Notes under the pieces: model-generated
Database searches by the model: none
Told to the model about the DNA's origin: nothing
What the model saw: only the letters and a program-made list of their open reading frames with translations
Program-made: the position numbers and the translations under genes
Shown here: positions 32,686 through 41,356 of the stretch, one piece after another
Layout: every line of letters begins with the position of its first letter
Position numbering within the stretch: the stretch's first letter is position 1
NCBI RefSeq assembly: GCF_049720995.1
Contig: NZ_JBNASF010000016.1
Span: 1-43,139 of the forward strand
Origin: Methanothermobacter sp049720995
GTDB lineage: Archaea > Methanobacteriota > Methanobacteria > Methanobacteriales > Methanothermobacteraceae
Direction of reading: 5' to 3'
Length of the DNA: 43,139 bases

Positions 32686-33519
32686 ATGAAGGTTCTTGTA
32701 ACCGGAGCCTCGGGTATGCTTGGAAGTGACCTTCTTGATGTCCTGAAAGAAAAACATGAGGTTTTAACCTCAGGAGACCTTGACATCCGGGACCTTGAGG
32801 GGGTAATGGAACTTGCCTGTGAAACACGCCCTGATACCATCATACATGCAGCTGCATTCACAGACGTTGACTGTGCCGAGTCAGAGCGAAAAACAGCCTA
32901 TCAGGTGAATGTACTTGGAACAAGGAACGTTGCTGCTGCCGCATCACAGACAGACGCCAGTATGGTTTACATATCCACCGATTACGTCTTCAATGGCGAA
33001 AAGGGTGATGAATACTTTGAATTTGATGAACCGGATCCCCTGAACTTCTACGGTAAAACAAAGTACCTGGGCGAGGTTGCTGTGCGGGATCTGGCGGATA
33101 AATTCTACATAGTGAGGACCTCCTGGCTCTTTGGCAGGAACGGCAGGAACTTTGTAAGGACCATGGTTGAACTGGCAGAGAGGGGTCATGAGATAAGTGT
33201 TGTGGATGACCAGTATGGATCTCCAACATACACCCGTGACCTTGCAGTTGCAATCGGGAAGCTTATTGAAAGGCCCGCTTATGGTGTTTACCACCTAACA
33301 AATTCAGGCCACTGCTCCTGGTATGAATTTGCCAGGGAGATATTCCATGCACTGGAGATGGATGTTAAACTGAAACCTGTAAGGAGCCATGAATTCCCCA
33401 GACCCGCTCGCAGACCATCATTCTCTGTCCTCAAAAATTACAACTGGATCATGGAGGGCTTCAGACCCCTCAGAAGCTACAGGGAAGCCCTTAAGGATTA
33501 CCTTGAAGAAATGAGATAA
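32686..33519 (+). CDS. rfbD (rmlD): dTDP-4-dehydrorhamnose reductase
   Basis: 277 residues, last step of dTDP-L-rhamnose synthesis using NAD(P)H. It has the Rossmann start VTGASGMLGSDLL, STDYVF at 97-102 and the catalytic YGKTK at 122-126 (YxxxK). The sequence WLFGRNGRNFV and RPSFSVL near the end match the family. It starts immediately after the HAD stop, and rmlA follows 11 bases later after GGAGGTG. Confidence 0.95.
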   Translation: MKVLVTGASGMLGSDLLDVLKEKHEVLTSGDLDIRDLEGVMELACETRPDTIIHAAAFTDVDCAESERKTAYQVNVLGTRNVAAAASQTDASMVYISTDYVFNGEKGDEYFEFDEPDPLNFYGKTKYLGEVAVRDLADKFYIVRTSWLFGRNGRNFVRTMVELAERGHEISVVDDQYGSPTYTRDLAVAIGKLIERPAYGVYHLTNSGHCSWYEFAREIFHALEMDVKLKPVRSHEFPRPARRPSFSVLKNYNWIMEGFRPLRSYREALKDYLEEMR

Positions 33520-33530
33520 GGAGGTGGACT

Positions 33531-34409
33531 ATGAAGGGTATAGTGCTGGCAGGGGGTTCAGGAACCCGCCTCTACCCCATAACAAGGGCTGTTTCAAAGC
33601 AGCTCCTGCCCATATATGATAAGCCCATGATATACTACCCGCTATCTGTGCTGATGCTCGCAGGTATAAGGGATATACTGTTGATATCAACACCAAGGGA
33701 CCTTCCACTCTACAGGGACCTTCTGGGGGATGGTTCACAGTTCGGTGTCAGGTTCTCCTATGAGGTGCAGGAGGAACCCCGTGGTATTGCCGATGCATTC
33801 ATTGTAGGAAAGGATTTCATTGGAGACTCCAGGGTAGCCCTTGTACTGGGTGATAACGTATTCTACGGGCACAGGTTCAGCGAAATACTTCAGAGGGCTG
33901 CTTCCATCAGGGAGGGTGCTGTTATATTCGGTTACTATGTGAAGGACCCCAGACCCTTCGGCGTTGTTGAATTCGACAGTGATGGCAGGGTTATATCAAT
34001 AGAGGAAAAACCTGAAAGGCCCAGATCCAACTACGTGGTTCCTGGCCTCTACTTCTATGACAACCAGGTGGTTGAAATTGCCGAGAGAATAGAGCCATCA
34101 GAGAGGGGTGAACTTGAGATAACATCTGTCAATGAGGAGTACCTGAAGATGAAGAAGCTACGGGTGGAGCTCATGGGCCGTGGTATGGCATGGCTTGACA
34201 CAGGAACCCATGATGGCCTTCTTGAGGCAAGCAGTTTCATTGAAACAATACAGAAGAGGCAGGGATTCTACATCGCATGCCTTGAGGAGATAGCCTATAA
34301 CAATGGGTGGATCACACGGGACGATCTCCTTGAAATGGCAGGGAAACTTGAGAAGACAGAATATGGCAGATACCTAAAAGACCTGGCGGAGGAAAACTTC
34401 CATGGGTGA
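33531..34409 (+). CDS. rfbA (rmlA): Glucose-1-phosphate thymidylyltransferase
   Basis: 292 residues, first step of the rhamnose pathway: dTTP plus glucose 1-phosphate to dTDP-glucose. The nucleotide-binding start LAGGSGTRLYPITRAVSKQL and DKPMIYYPLSVLMLAGI are diagnostic, with GDNVFYGH and EKPERPRSNYVVPGLYFYD further on. The long form of about 290 residues is normal. GGAGGTG five bases ahead of ATG. It overlaps rmlC by 8 bases. Confidence 0.96.
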   Translation: MKGIVLAGGSGTRLYPITRAVSKQLLPIYDKPMIYYPLSVLMLAGIRDILLISTPRDLPLYRDLLGDGSQFGVRFSYEVQEEPRGIADAFIVGKDFIGDSRVALVLGDNVFYGHRFSEILQRAASIREGAVIFGYYVKDPRPFGVVEFDSDGRVISIEEKPERPRSNYVVPGLYFYDNQVVEIAERIEPSERGELEITSVNEEYLKMKKLRVELMGRGMAWLDTGTHDGLLEASSFIETIQKRQGFYIACLEEIAYNNGWITRDDLLEMAGKLEKTEYGRYLKDLAEENFHG

Positions 34410-34959
34410 CTTCAAATTCCAGGAAACCGGACTAGATGGTGCAGTCATCATAGAACCTGAGGTCTACCAGGATGAACGCGGATACTTCATGGAGACCTTC
34501 AACCAGACATTGTTCAGGGACAATGGCCTTGATATCAGTTTTGTCCAGGACAACGAATCCATGTCCAGGAGGGGCGTTCTCAGGGGTCTTCACTTCCAGA
34601 TGAAAAAGCCCCAGGGAAAACTCATAAGGGTTGTGAAGGGTGAAATCTTTGATGTTGCGGTGGACCTCCGCAGAGACTCAGAGACCTACGGTAAATGGGT
34701 GGGTTTTCACCTTTCAGAGGAGAACAGAAGGGAATTCTTCATTCCTGAGGGATTTGCACATGGATTTCTGGCCCTCACAGATGAATGCATAGTCAACTAC
34801 AAGTGCACCGAGATCTATTACCCTGAATATGACTCCGGCCTACCATGGGATGACCCTGACATCGGGATAGAGTGGCCCCTGGATCTGGTGGATGAACTCA
34901 TAATTTCAGATAAGGACAGGAACTGGAGGCCCCTGAGGGAGAGGCCAGTTTACCTCTGA
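34402..34959 (+). CDS. rfbC (rmlC): dTDP-4-dehydrorhamnose 3,5-epimerase
   Basis: 185 residues, cupin fold, inverting C3 and C5 of the keto-sugar. Family marks: DERGYFMETFNQ, the catalytic base H64 in RGLHFQ, FIPEGFAHGFLAL near 113-125 and the catalytic tyrosine region VNYKCTEIYYPEYD with Y133. An M. thermautotrophicus RmlC has a solved structure, and this one is of that type. It sits between rmlA and rmlB in a tightly packed operon. Confidence 0.96.
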   Translation: MGDFKFQETGLDGAVIIEPEVYQDERGYFMETFNQTLFRDNGLDISFVQDNESMSRRGVLRGLHFQMKKPQGKLIRVVKGEIFDVAVDLRRDSETYGKWVGFHLSEENRREFFIPEGFAHGFLALTDECIVNYKCTEIYYPEYDSGLPWDDPDIGIEWPLDLVDELIISDKDRNWRPLRERPVYL

Positions 34960-34969
34960 GGAGATTCGA

Positions 34970-35983
34970 ATGGAAAGGATTCTTGTAACCGGTGGTGCCG
35001 GCTTCATAGGTAGCAACTTCATAAGATACATGCTTGAGAACCACAGCTATGAGATAATCAACCTTGACGCCCTTACCTACTGCGGGAACCTTGAAAACCT
35101 GCGTGATGTTGAGGACGACCCACGCTACAGCTTTGTGAAGGGAAGCATAACCGACAAAAAACTCGTGGATTGTATCATAAGGGACGTGGACGCTGTTATC
35201 AACTTTGCAGCCGAGTCGCATGTGGACCGCAGCATAGATGATCCAGAGATATTCATGAGAACCAACGTCCTGGGCACCCAGACGCTGCTTGAGGCTTCGA
35301 GGAGACACGGAGTTGAGAGGTTCATACAGATCTCAACGGATGAGGTCTATGGCTCCGCAGAGGAGGGTTATTTCACAGAGGATACTCCCCTTGCACCTAA
35401 CAGCCCATACTCCGCCAGCAAGGCCTCTGCAGATCTCATAGTCAGGGCATACAACCGTACCTATGGTTTGCCGGTCAACATAACACGCTGCTCCAATAAC
35501 TACGGCCCCTACCAGTTCCCTGAGAAGCTCATACCCCTCATGATAACCAATGCCCTTGAGGATAAACCCCTACCGGTATACGGTGACGGTATGAATGTTA
35601 GGGACTGGATACATGTGTATGATCACTGCAGGGCAGTTGACCTCGTTCTTCACATGGGACATTCCGGTGAGGTCTACAATATAGGCAGTAACAATGAAAA
35701 GAGGAATATCGAAATCGTTGAGCTCATAGTGGGGGAACTGGGAAAGGATGAGTCACTCATAAGGTTCGTTGAGGATCGCCCCGGCCATGACAGGAGATAC
35801 GCTATCGATGCGGGCAAGATAATGAGGGAACTTGGATGGAAACCCCTTTACTCATTTGAGGATGGTATCAGGGACACCATAAGGTGGTACATTGACAACA
35901 GGGAATGGTGGGAAAATATAAAGAGCGGGGAGTACCTCAGCTACTATGAGAGGATATACAGGAGGAGACTGCAGGATCAGTGA
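34970..35983 (+). CDS. rfbB (rmlB): dTDP-glucose 4,6-dehydratase
   Basis: 337 residues, extended short-chain dehydrogenase with bound NAD. It has VTGGAGFIGSNF at 6-17, the dehydratase acid in ISTDEVYGSAEEG, and the catalytic YSASKASAD (YxxxK). The MNVRDWIHVYDHC and RPGHDRRYAID segments are standard. It converts dTDP-glucose to the 4-keto-6-deoxy sugar. It ends the rml operon and overlaps the tail of the next, convergent gene by 7 bases. Confidence 0.96.
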   Translation: MERILVTGGAGFIGSNFIRYMLENHSYEIINLDALTYCGNLENLRDVEDDPRYSFVKGSITDKKLVDCIIRDVDAVINFAAESHVDRSIDDPEIFMRTNVLGTQTLLEASRRHGVERFIQISTDEVYGSAEEGYFTEDTPLAPNSPYSASKASADLIVRAYNRTYGLPVNITRCSNNYGPYQFPEKLIPLMITNALEDKPLPVYGDGMNVRDWIHVYDHCRAVDLVLHMGHSGEVYNIGSNNEKRNIEIVELIVGELGKDESLIRFVEDRPGHDRRYAIDAGKIMRELGWKPLYSFEDGIRDTIRWYIDNREWWENIKSGEYLSYYERIYRRRLQDQ

Positions 35984-36321
35984 CCATTTTCATGATGAAT
36001 GAGCTTTCTTATCTCTTCAAGGTTAAGCTCTATGAAACTTCTGCTTGATGACTCTGAAAGAATTTTCAGCTGCTTTTTACCTGTTTTCATGTAGGCGCCC
36101 TCCAGTATATCCTGAATATCAGAGATATCCATCTCAAGGACGGCCCTCACCTTCTCCCTCTCAGAGGGAGAGAGCTGTGAGTATCCATCGACTATCTGGG
36201 ATCTGAATCTGGATACCAGATCTGTTCCTGCACGCGCCCAGCGCCTGAGGAGGAACGATGGAACCATGGTGAATATTTCCAGTGATTCAATAACATCTTC
36301 CTCGGTTATTCCCATGTTCAT
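35977..36321 (-). CDS. Small helical protein of unknown function
   Basis: 114 residues from ATG 36321 (frame open to 36348). The TATA-like TATATAAA at 36338-36345 sits about 20-25 bases before this ATG, so a leaderless message from 36321 or ATG 36315 is most likely. All-helical and charged: EEDVIESLEIF, RARAG-like RRWARAGTDLVSRFRSQI, SEREKVRAVLEMDISDIQDIL. Divergent from the TetR gene, sharing its control region. Function not recognised. Confidence 0.6.
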   Translation of the reverse strand: MNMGITEEDVIESLEIFTMVPSFLLRRWARAGTDLVSRFRSQIVDGYSQLSPSEREKVRAVLEMDISDIQDILEGAYMKTGKKQLKILSESSSRSFIELNLEEIRKLIHHENGH

Positions 36322-36337
36322 ATCTGTGGCGATAGTT

Positions 36338-36378
36338 TTATATAACACTAACCCAAGAATGTTAGTAAGTAGGTACTT
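36338..36378. promoter_or_regulatory. Shared control region of the small gene and TetR, with inverted repeats
   Basis: TATATAAA on the minus strand at 36338-36345, then ACTAAC/GTTAGT as a 6-base inverted repeat with an 8-base spacer at 36347-36366, then AAGTA-GG-TACTT at 36367-36378. This is a likely operator for the adjacent TetR-type regulator, acting on both genes. Confidence 0.55.
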
Positions 36379-36387
36379 GCATGAGTG

Positions 36388-36984
36388 ATGTCAATGGTCC
36401 CAACAGAGAGGAGGATAATCGACGCTGCCAGGAAACTATTCATAAAAAAGGGATACCGCGGTACAACTACCCGTGAAATCGCATCCATGGCAGGGGTGAA
36501 TGAAGTAACCCTCTTCAGGAAATTTGGATCCAAAAAAAATCTCCTGAAAATGATAATGGAGGAGAGCAGAAAGAGTGTATCTGAAGTACTGGAAATCCTT
36601 GAAGGCGACGGGGATCCCAGGGAGGTGCTCCAGGAGGTCACAGAACGGCTGATGGAAGTCATGGTCGCAGAGAGGATTGACCTCCTCTTTGTAATGATGG
36701 TTGAGCGGGAACTTGAAGAACACGGTTTTGAAGAATGGGAATTTCCAGATTCCATAGCAAAGAGAATATACTCCTCAATTGAGGATTACATCAAGCGCAA
36801 GATCCTCGATGGTGCCATAAGAGAAGTGAATCCAGGAATCGTTGCAGAGATGATGGTCAGCTACATATCCCATGGAAGCCTCAGTTCACACTTCCGTGGA
36901 CATGAGTCACCGGCAGCCGAAGAGTTCATTGATATCCTCTGGAATGGAATAGCTGGAGGTGAGCGGGGGGTGCTGCCATTATAG
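36388..36984 (+). CDS. TetR/AcrR-family transcription regulator
   Basis: 198 residues from ATG 36388 (GTG 36385 and ATG 36394 also open). The N-terminal helix-turn-helix is classic TetR: RRIIDAARKLFIKKGYRGTT, then IASMAGVNEVTLFRKFGSK. The remainder is the helical ligand-binding domain, whose ligand cannot be predicted. It precedes two radical SAM genes on the same strand and probably controls itself, the divergent small gene, and perhaps those enzymes. Confidence 0.93.
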   Translation: MSMVPTERRIIDAARKLFIKKGYRGTTTREIASMAGVNEVTLFRKFGSKKNLLKMIMEESRKSVSEVLEILEGDGDPREVLQEVTERLMEVMVAERIDLLFVMMVERELEEHGFEEWEFPDSIAKRIYSSIEDYIKRKILDGAIREVNPGIVAEMMVSYISHGSLSSHFRGHESPAAEEFIDILWNGIAGGERGVLPL

Positions 36985-37012
36985 AAAACATCCAATGGGG
37001 GTGGTATTATTA

Positions 37013-37098
37013 ATGATGGTTCCAGGGACCTCAAGGATCTCATAGCCACATTCAGGAGGGTTGCTGAAAACCCGGCTTCAAGGATCCTTTTAAAGCAT
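37013..37098 (+). other. Out-of-frame N-terminal extension of the SPASM radical SAM gene (apparent frameshift)
   Basis: The frame of the radical SAM gene stays open from 36985 and looks coding (SRDLKDLIATFRRVAENPAS, then RILLKH) but has no normal start codon. GGGGGTGG followed eight bases later by ATG ATG at 37013 is a perfect translation start, yet lies one frame off and stops after ten codons. One extra G in the GG at about 37018-37019 would join them as MMGSRDLKDL. The real protein is thus likely about 28 residues longer than from ATG 37099. Confidence 0.65.
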
Positions 37099-38463
37099 AT
37101 GATGGAGGAGTGCAGAAAGGATGGAATTCCAAGGATAGAGAGCGCCCTAAGACATTTCCTCCATGGAAAGGAATGCTGCTTCGGGTGCAGGTTGCTTTCA
37201 GGTATCCTGGGGCTCATAGTAAGCAGAGGTGCAGATGCCTTCGGTGTGGATGAGGATGATATAAGGAAACAGATGAGTGACCCCTACTGGTTCCGGGGCC
37301 TAGTCAGCGTCCTCATGGGAATCGGATTCTTCGGTGTTAACAGACCATTCATCCCGGGGGCTCCCTTCCAGGTGGTCTGGAACATTACACGAAGATGCAA
37401 CCTGAAATGCAAGCACTGCTATGAATACGCTGGTCATGGATCAGGTGAAATGGGACCCGATGAAGGTCTCAGGGTTATAGAAACCCTTGGAGATGCTGGT
37501 GTAACATCCCTGGCCTTTTCAGGTGGAGAACCAAGTATTCACCCGGCGATAATCGATTACATATCCAGGTCCCATGAGAATGGGATGTACACTGCAATGG
37601 CAACCAACGGTTACATCTTCAGTGACAGGGAGGTCTGCAGGGAATTCATCGACGCAGGCCTCCAGTTTGTCCAGATAAGCATTGATTCCATAAGGCCAGA
37701 GGTCCATGACAGCTTCAGGGGCGTTGATGGCTCCTGGCAGAGGGCCTGTGAGGCTGTTAAAAATTTCTCAGAGCATGATATATTTGTGGAGGTTGCGACC
37801 ACAGTAACCTCCGAGAACTGTATGCACATATCCAGTATGGCCGAGTTCTTCCAGGATCTCGGTGCAGACTGGTTCATGCTCTACAATTTCATCCCCGCCG
37901 GTAGAGGTGCTGAGAACCCTGAACTGGACATAAACCCCCGGAAAAGGTACCGGATACTCTGTAACGCCTACTACAGTAACCTCAGAGGAGAAATCCAGGT
38001 GCTCTCAACGGCTCCACAGTTCGCGGCTATTGCGACGGGCCTCAGTGATGACAGGAGGATGATACCCACCCACTTCTATAACCCTGAATACACCGAGGAA
38101 ACAGTCCACCTTGCTGAATTCATCGGCGGATGTGGAGCTGGAAGGTTCTACCTGAGCATCGAACCGGATGGTGACATCTATCCCTGCGTGTTCTTCCCAC
38201 ACAGGGAGGAGCTGCGCCTGGGCAACATACTTGAAGATGACTTTCAGGAGCTCTGGAAGACAAACAAGATCTTAAAGACCCTCAGGGACAGGGACAAGCT
38301 CTTCGGTCACTGCGGATCATGCGAAAACAGATACATCTGTGGCGGCTGCCGGGCACGTGCCCTATCCTATCTTGGGGATGTCTGTTCACCGGATCCTGGC
38401 TGTGTGAACAACATGAGGGAATGGAATAAAATTACCGTGGAAAAACAGACTGGTGGTGTATAA
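37099..38463 (+). CDS. Radical SAM enzyme with SPASM domain
   Basis: 454 residues from ATG 37099; probably truncated at the N terminus (see 37013-37098). The radical SAM cluster motif is CNLKCKHC near 101-108, followed by FSGGEPSIHP for SAM binding. The C-terminal SPASM region (GGCGAGRFY near 350, then IYPCVFFPH, CGSCENRYICGGCRA and CSPDPGC) would hold extra Fe-S clusters. SPASM enzymes modify peptides, proteins or heme precursors (AhbC/AhbD type). No small peptide substrate is visible. It is followed directly by a second radical SAM gene. Confidence 0.9.
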   Translation: MMEECRKDGIPRIESALRHFLHGKECCFGCRLLSGILGLIVSRGADAFGVDEDDIRKQMSDPYWFRGLVSVLMGIGFFGVNRPFIPGAPFQVVWNITRRCNLKCKHCYEYAGHGSGEMGPDEGLRVIETLGDAGVTSLAFSGGEPSIHPAIIDYISRSHENGMYTAMATNGYIFSDREVCREFIDAGLQFVQISIDSIRPEVHDSFRGVDGSWQRACEAVKNFSEHDIFVEVATTVTSENCMHISSMAEFFQDLGADWFMLYNFIPAGRGAENPELDINPRKRYRILCNAYYSNLRGEIQVLSTAPQFAAIATGLSDDRRMIPTHFYNPEYTEETVHLAEFIGGCGAGRFYLSIEPDGDIYPCVFFPHREELRLGNILEDDFQELWKTNKILKTLRDRDKLFGHCGSCENRYICGGCRARALSYLGDVCSPDPGCVNNMREWNKITVEKQTGGV

Positions 38464-39873
38464 GTGGACGTTGTTCTTATAAACCCTGAGGACCGGACAG
38501 CTGTTAAGAATAAGCTTGGCTTTGTTTTACCGCCCCTCAACCTGATGTACCTGGGGGCCGCCCTTGAAAGGGCCTCCTTCAGTGTCAAGATAATCGATGA
38601 CGATCTGAAGCGGATGGGTGCAGAGAGGGTTGCCCAACTTGTTGAAAGAATCAACCCCCTCATCGTCGGGATAACCGCGACCACAGCAACCATAAAGACC
38701 TCCCTTGAGTACATAAAGGCCATAAAGAGGCTTCTTCCAGATGTCCTTACAGTTATAGGTGGCCCCCATCCCACATTTCTCCCTGAAGATACATTGAGGG
38801 ATTGCAGTGCCCTTGATGTTGTTGTGATGGGTGAGGGTGAAGCCACCATAGTTGACCTTGCAGAGAATTATGAAAGGCGGGGAGCAGCCTCACTGGATGA
38901 TATTGCAGGTATCACATACCGTGAAGGTGAAAGGATCAGGGTGAACATGGGTAGGGCCCTCATAGAGGACCTTGATGAGATTCCATTCCCTGCAAGGCAC
39001 CTTGTACCCTTCAGGGACTATGAAACATCCAGTCAGGACGCCGGAGGGATGATAACAAGCCGGGGCTGTGTATATCCATGCAGGTACTGCTCATCATCCC
39101 TTATAATGGGTAAGAAGTTCAGGTTCAGGAGCCCTGAGAACGTTGTTGATGAGGTTGAAGAGCTGGTGGAGGTTTACGGTCTCCATGACATAGCCTTCCT
39201 TGATGACACCTTCATGCTCCACCGGCCAAGGGCCCGGAAGATCTCTGAGGAGATCCGCAGGAGGAACCTTGATGTGAGCTTTGTTACATCCTCAAGGGTG
39301 GACATGGTCCAGGAGTCCCTTCTCAGGGATCTCAGGGACGCGGGGATGAGTACAATATACTATGGAGTCGAATCAGGGTGTCAGCGTGTCCTTGATATGA
39401 TGAAAAAGGGTATAACTGTGAAGCAGGCCGAGGATGCTGTGAGGGTCACCAAGAATGTTGGGGTGGACGTAATAACCTCCTTCATCCTGGGATATCCTGG
39501 TGAAAGGCCCTCAGAGATGGACAGGACCATAGACTTTTCAATAAAGCTTGACCCTGACTACAGCCAGTACTCAATACTGACCCCCTTCCCTGGAACCCCC
39601 ATCTATAAGGAGCTTAAGGCCAGAGATCTCATTGAGGATGACTGGGAGAATTATACCGTTATAAAGCCTGTTATCAAATATGAGAAGCTTGGGTTGAGCC
39701 GTGAACTTATCCAGAAAAAACTTGTGAAGGCCTACCTCAGGTTCTATTCAAGGCCGCGTTATCTGCTGAAGCACAGTTACATGATAAGGGTGTTCTTTGA
39801 AACCCTCTACAGAACCTACATTGAACCCAGAATACCCTTCAGGAAGGACCGGTGGGTGGAAAAAAATGAATAG
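38464..39873 (+). CDS. Cobalamin-type radical SAM enzyme (class B methyltransferase-like)
   Basis: 469 residues starting at GTG 38464, with GGTGGT just ahead. Residues 1-150 form a B12-binding-like Rossmann domain (VLINPEDRT, PPLNLMYLGAALE, TVIGGPHPTFLPE, VVVMGEGEATI), though no DxHxxG cobalamin-ligand motif is seen. The radical SAM motif CVYPCRYC lies near 201-208. The rest is the usual barrel with FLDDTFMLHR and GVESGCQRVLDMMKKG. Likely role: methylation or rearrangement of an unknown substrate, perhaps in series with the preceding SPASM enzyme. Confidence 0.9.
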   Translation: MDVVLINPEDRTAVKNKLGFVLPPLNLMYLGAALERASFSVKIIDDDLKRMGAERVAQLVERINPLIVGITATTATIKTSLEYIKAIKRLLPDVLTVIGGPHPTFLPEDTLRDCSALDVVVMGEGEATIVDLAENYERRGAASLDDIAGITYREGERIRVNMGRALIEDLDEIPFPARHLVPFRDYETSSQDAGGMITSRGCVYPCRYCSSSLIMGKKFRFRSPENVVDEVEELVEVYGLHDIAFLDDTFMLHRPRARKISEEIRRRNLDVSFVTSSRVDMVQESLLRDLRDAGMSTIYYGVESGCQRVLDMMKKGITVKQAEDAVRVTKNVGVDVITSFILGYPGERPSEMDRTIDFSIKLDPDYSQYSILTPFPGTPIYKELKARDLIEDDWENYTVIKPVIKYEKLGLSRELIQKKLVKAYLRFYSRPRYLLKHSYMIRVFFETLYRTYIEPRIPFRKDRWVEKNE

Positions 39874-39878
39874 TGGGG

Positions 39879-40685
39879 TTATGGTGTTACCGGTATTCTG
39901 AATACCCCTACATCGATGCCCCCCAGACCCACACGATCTGTGATTTCAAGTTTTCCTGATCCCTGAAGTTGGAGGTAGGTTGTTGAATTCTTTATAACCT
40001 TGAAACCGGCCGGTTCAAATCCGATGCCTCCATAATCCACTGAACCCGTGATTCTGAGGATGTTCTCGGGTGAAACTGCCAGGGATATCCCCCCTATTGT
40101 GACTTCGGTGCTTATATTGCCAGTGGCCCTCACATTCTGGTCCATGTCTGCTATGTAGAAACCGCCTGTGTTAACATAGAAAGATGCGTTCCTGAAGGTC
40201 GAATTTCCAATTAACACCGTCCCTCCCCCCGCATACTGGATTGTTGAGTTGAAGTTTTCTATCCTTGAATCATTGGAAAGTACAATCCTGAATCCACCGG
40301 TTCTGGTCTTAAGTGTGATGTTATATATATACCTGTTTGATAGGAGTATCCTTGCACTGCCGGTGTCCAATGTAATGTTCAGGTTAAGGTTTTCACCATT
40401 CACAGTATGGTTAACAACGGGGCGTTGAGTACCTGAGCTCCTCTCGGTCTCAACAGTATAGATCCTGTCTGATGTGTTTGTAAATTCAAGTTCAACACCA
40501 CTGGCGTTTGATTCGAGATTCACGTTCACGGATCTGACGCCTGATGCCTCAGCAGGGTTAAGTGTGAAGTTTTCAGCCACATCCTCCTCTCCACGAGGCA
40601 GTAGCGATGCTGCAGATGCAGTTATGAATGCCACCACAAGTATAACGAGCAGAACTGCGCCTGCAATGTCCATCCTGTCCATCAT
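39879..40685 (-). CDS. Membrane-anchored, glycosylation-rich surface protein of unknown function
   Basis: 268 residues. Residues 7-28 form one N-terminal membrane helix, with the rest outside. The body is repetitive beta structure with many N-x-S/T sites (more than ten), and repeated TGGF and GGI turns (KTRTGGFRIVL, VNTGGFYIAD, VDYGGIGFE, VGLGGIDVGV). This looks like a small beta-solenoid adhesin or a DUF4097-type fold. It overlaps the upstream Yip1-like gene by 4 bases, so the two are one operon. It converges with the radical SAM gene, five bases apart. Confidence 0.75.
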   Translation of the reverse strand: MMDRMDIAGAVLLVILVVAFITASAASLLPRGEEDVAENFTLNPAEASGVRSVNVNLESNASGVELEFTNTSDRIYTVETERSSGTQRPVVNHTVNGENLNLNITLDTGSARILLSNRYIYNITLKTRTGGFRIVLSNDSRIENFNSTIQYAGGGTVLIGNSTFRNASFYVNTGGFYIADMDQNVRATGNISTEVTIGGISLAVSPENILRITGSVDYGGIGFEPAGFKVIKNSTTYLQLQGSGKLEITDRVGLGGIDVGVFRIPVTP

Positions 40686-41239
40686 AGCACCCCCATGATC
40701 ATTAAAAGAACCGTTATCAGCGTGGCGGGAATTGCAAATACCGATAGAAACGCCCTTCCATAGCCTATACCATGCTCCGCCTCAACCGCGGCCACACCGG
40801 TTATCAGCACCCATATGTACATAACCACAAGGAGTGCTGTGGATGTGAAGATGGTCCCCCAGAGTATCAGGGTCATGAAGGCAAATATTCCAACCACGAA
40901 GGGGGCTGCTGCAAAGCCCATCATCTTCAGAGTCCCTGCAAATGTTCCTCTTCCGCTGAAAACCTTCGATGCGATGACATGGGATATCAGTGCCCATATC
41001 ACAAGTTTTATGAATGAAACAATCAGCAGTGCCACTGCAAACAGCACTGGAATTGCAATACTTGCTCCTGTTGCAGCCGAGACAACACCCCCCATCATGT
41101 AGCCCAGAAAGGCTGATAGGAAGACATAGAGGTATAGGCCCTGCCCTTCAAGACCCCTCTCCCTGACATTCCTGAAGGCCTCCTCGGGTGATGCAAGTAC
41201 AAGTATCATGTCCCTTGAAAAGTTCATTATTCTGTTCAA
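40682..41239 (-). CDS. Yip1-like multi-pass membrane protein
   Basis: 185 residues with about five membrane helices. The N-terminal SPEEAFRNVRERG and the middle FSGRGTFAGTLKMMGFAAAPFVVG match the Yip1-domain style seen in archaeal membrane proteins. Function is unknown; it is probably linked to the surface protein whose start overlaps its stop by four bases. Confidence 0.8.
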   Translation of the reverse strand: MNRIMNFSRDMILVLASPEEAFRNVRERGLEGQGLYLYVFLSAFLGYMMGGVVSAATGASIAIPVLFAVALLIVSFIKLVIWALISHVIASKVFSGRGTFAGTLKMMGFAAAPFVVGIFAFMTLILWGTIFTSTALLVVMYIWVLITGVAAVEAEHGIGYGRAFLSVFAIPATLITVLLMIMGVL

Positions 41240-41356
41240 AGCATTAACCTCCCATATTTGAATTTCATCATCTAATCACTTAAACTTACAGAATTTACAT
41301 TCGATCCAGTAGCAGCCTCCATCACCCCCCTTAGCTTTCATTAAAATAAAAACTGA

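Noticed and set aside
36381..36394. ATG 36381 as the TetR start
   Set aside because: It is out of frame with the helix-turn-helix; GTG 36385, ATG 36388 and ATG 36394 are in frame.
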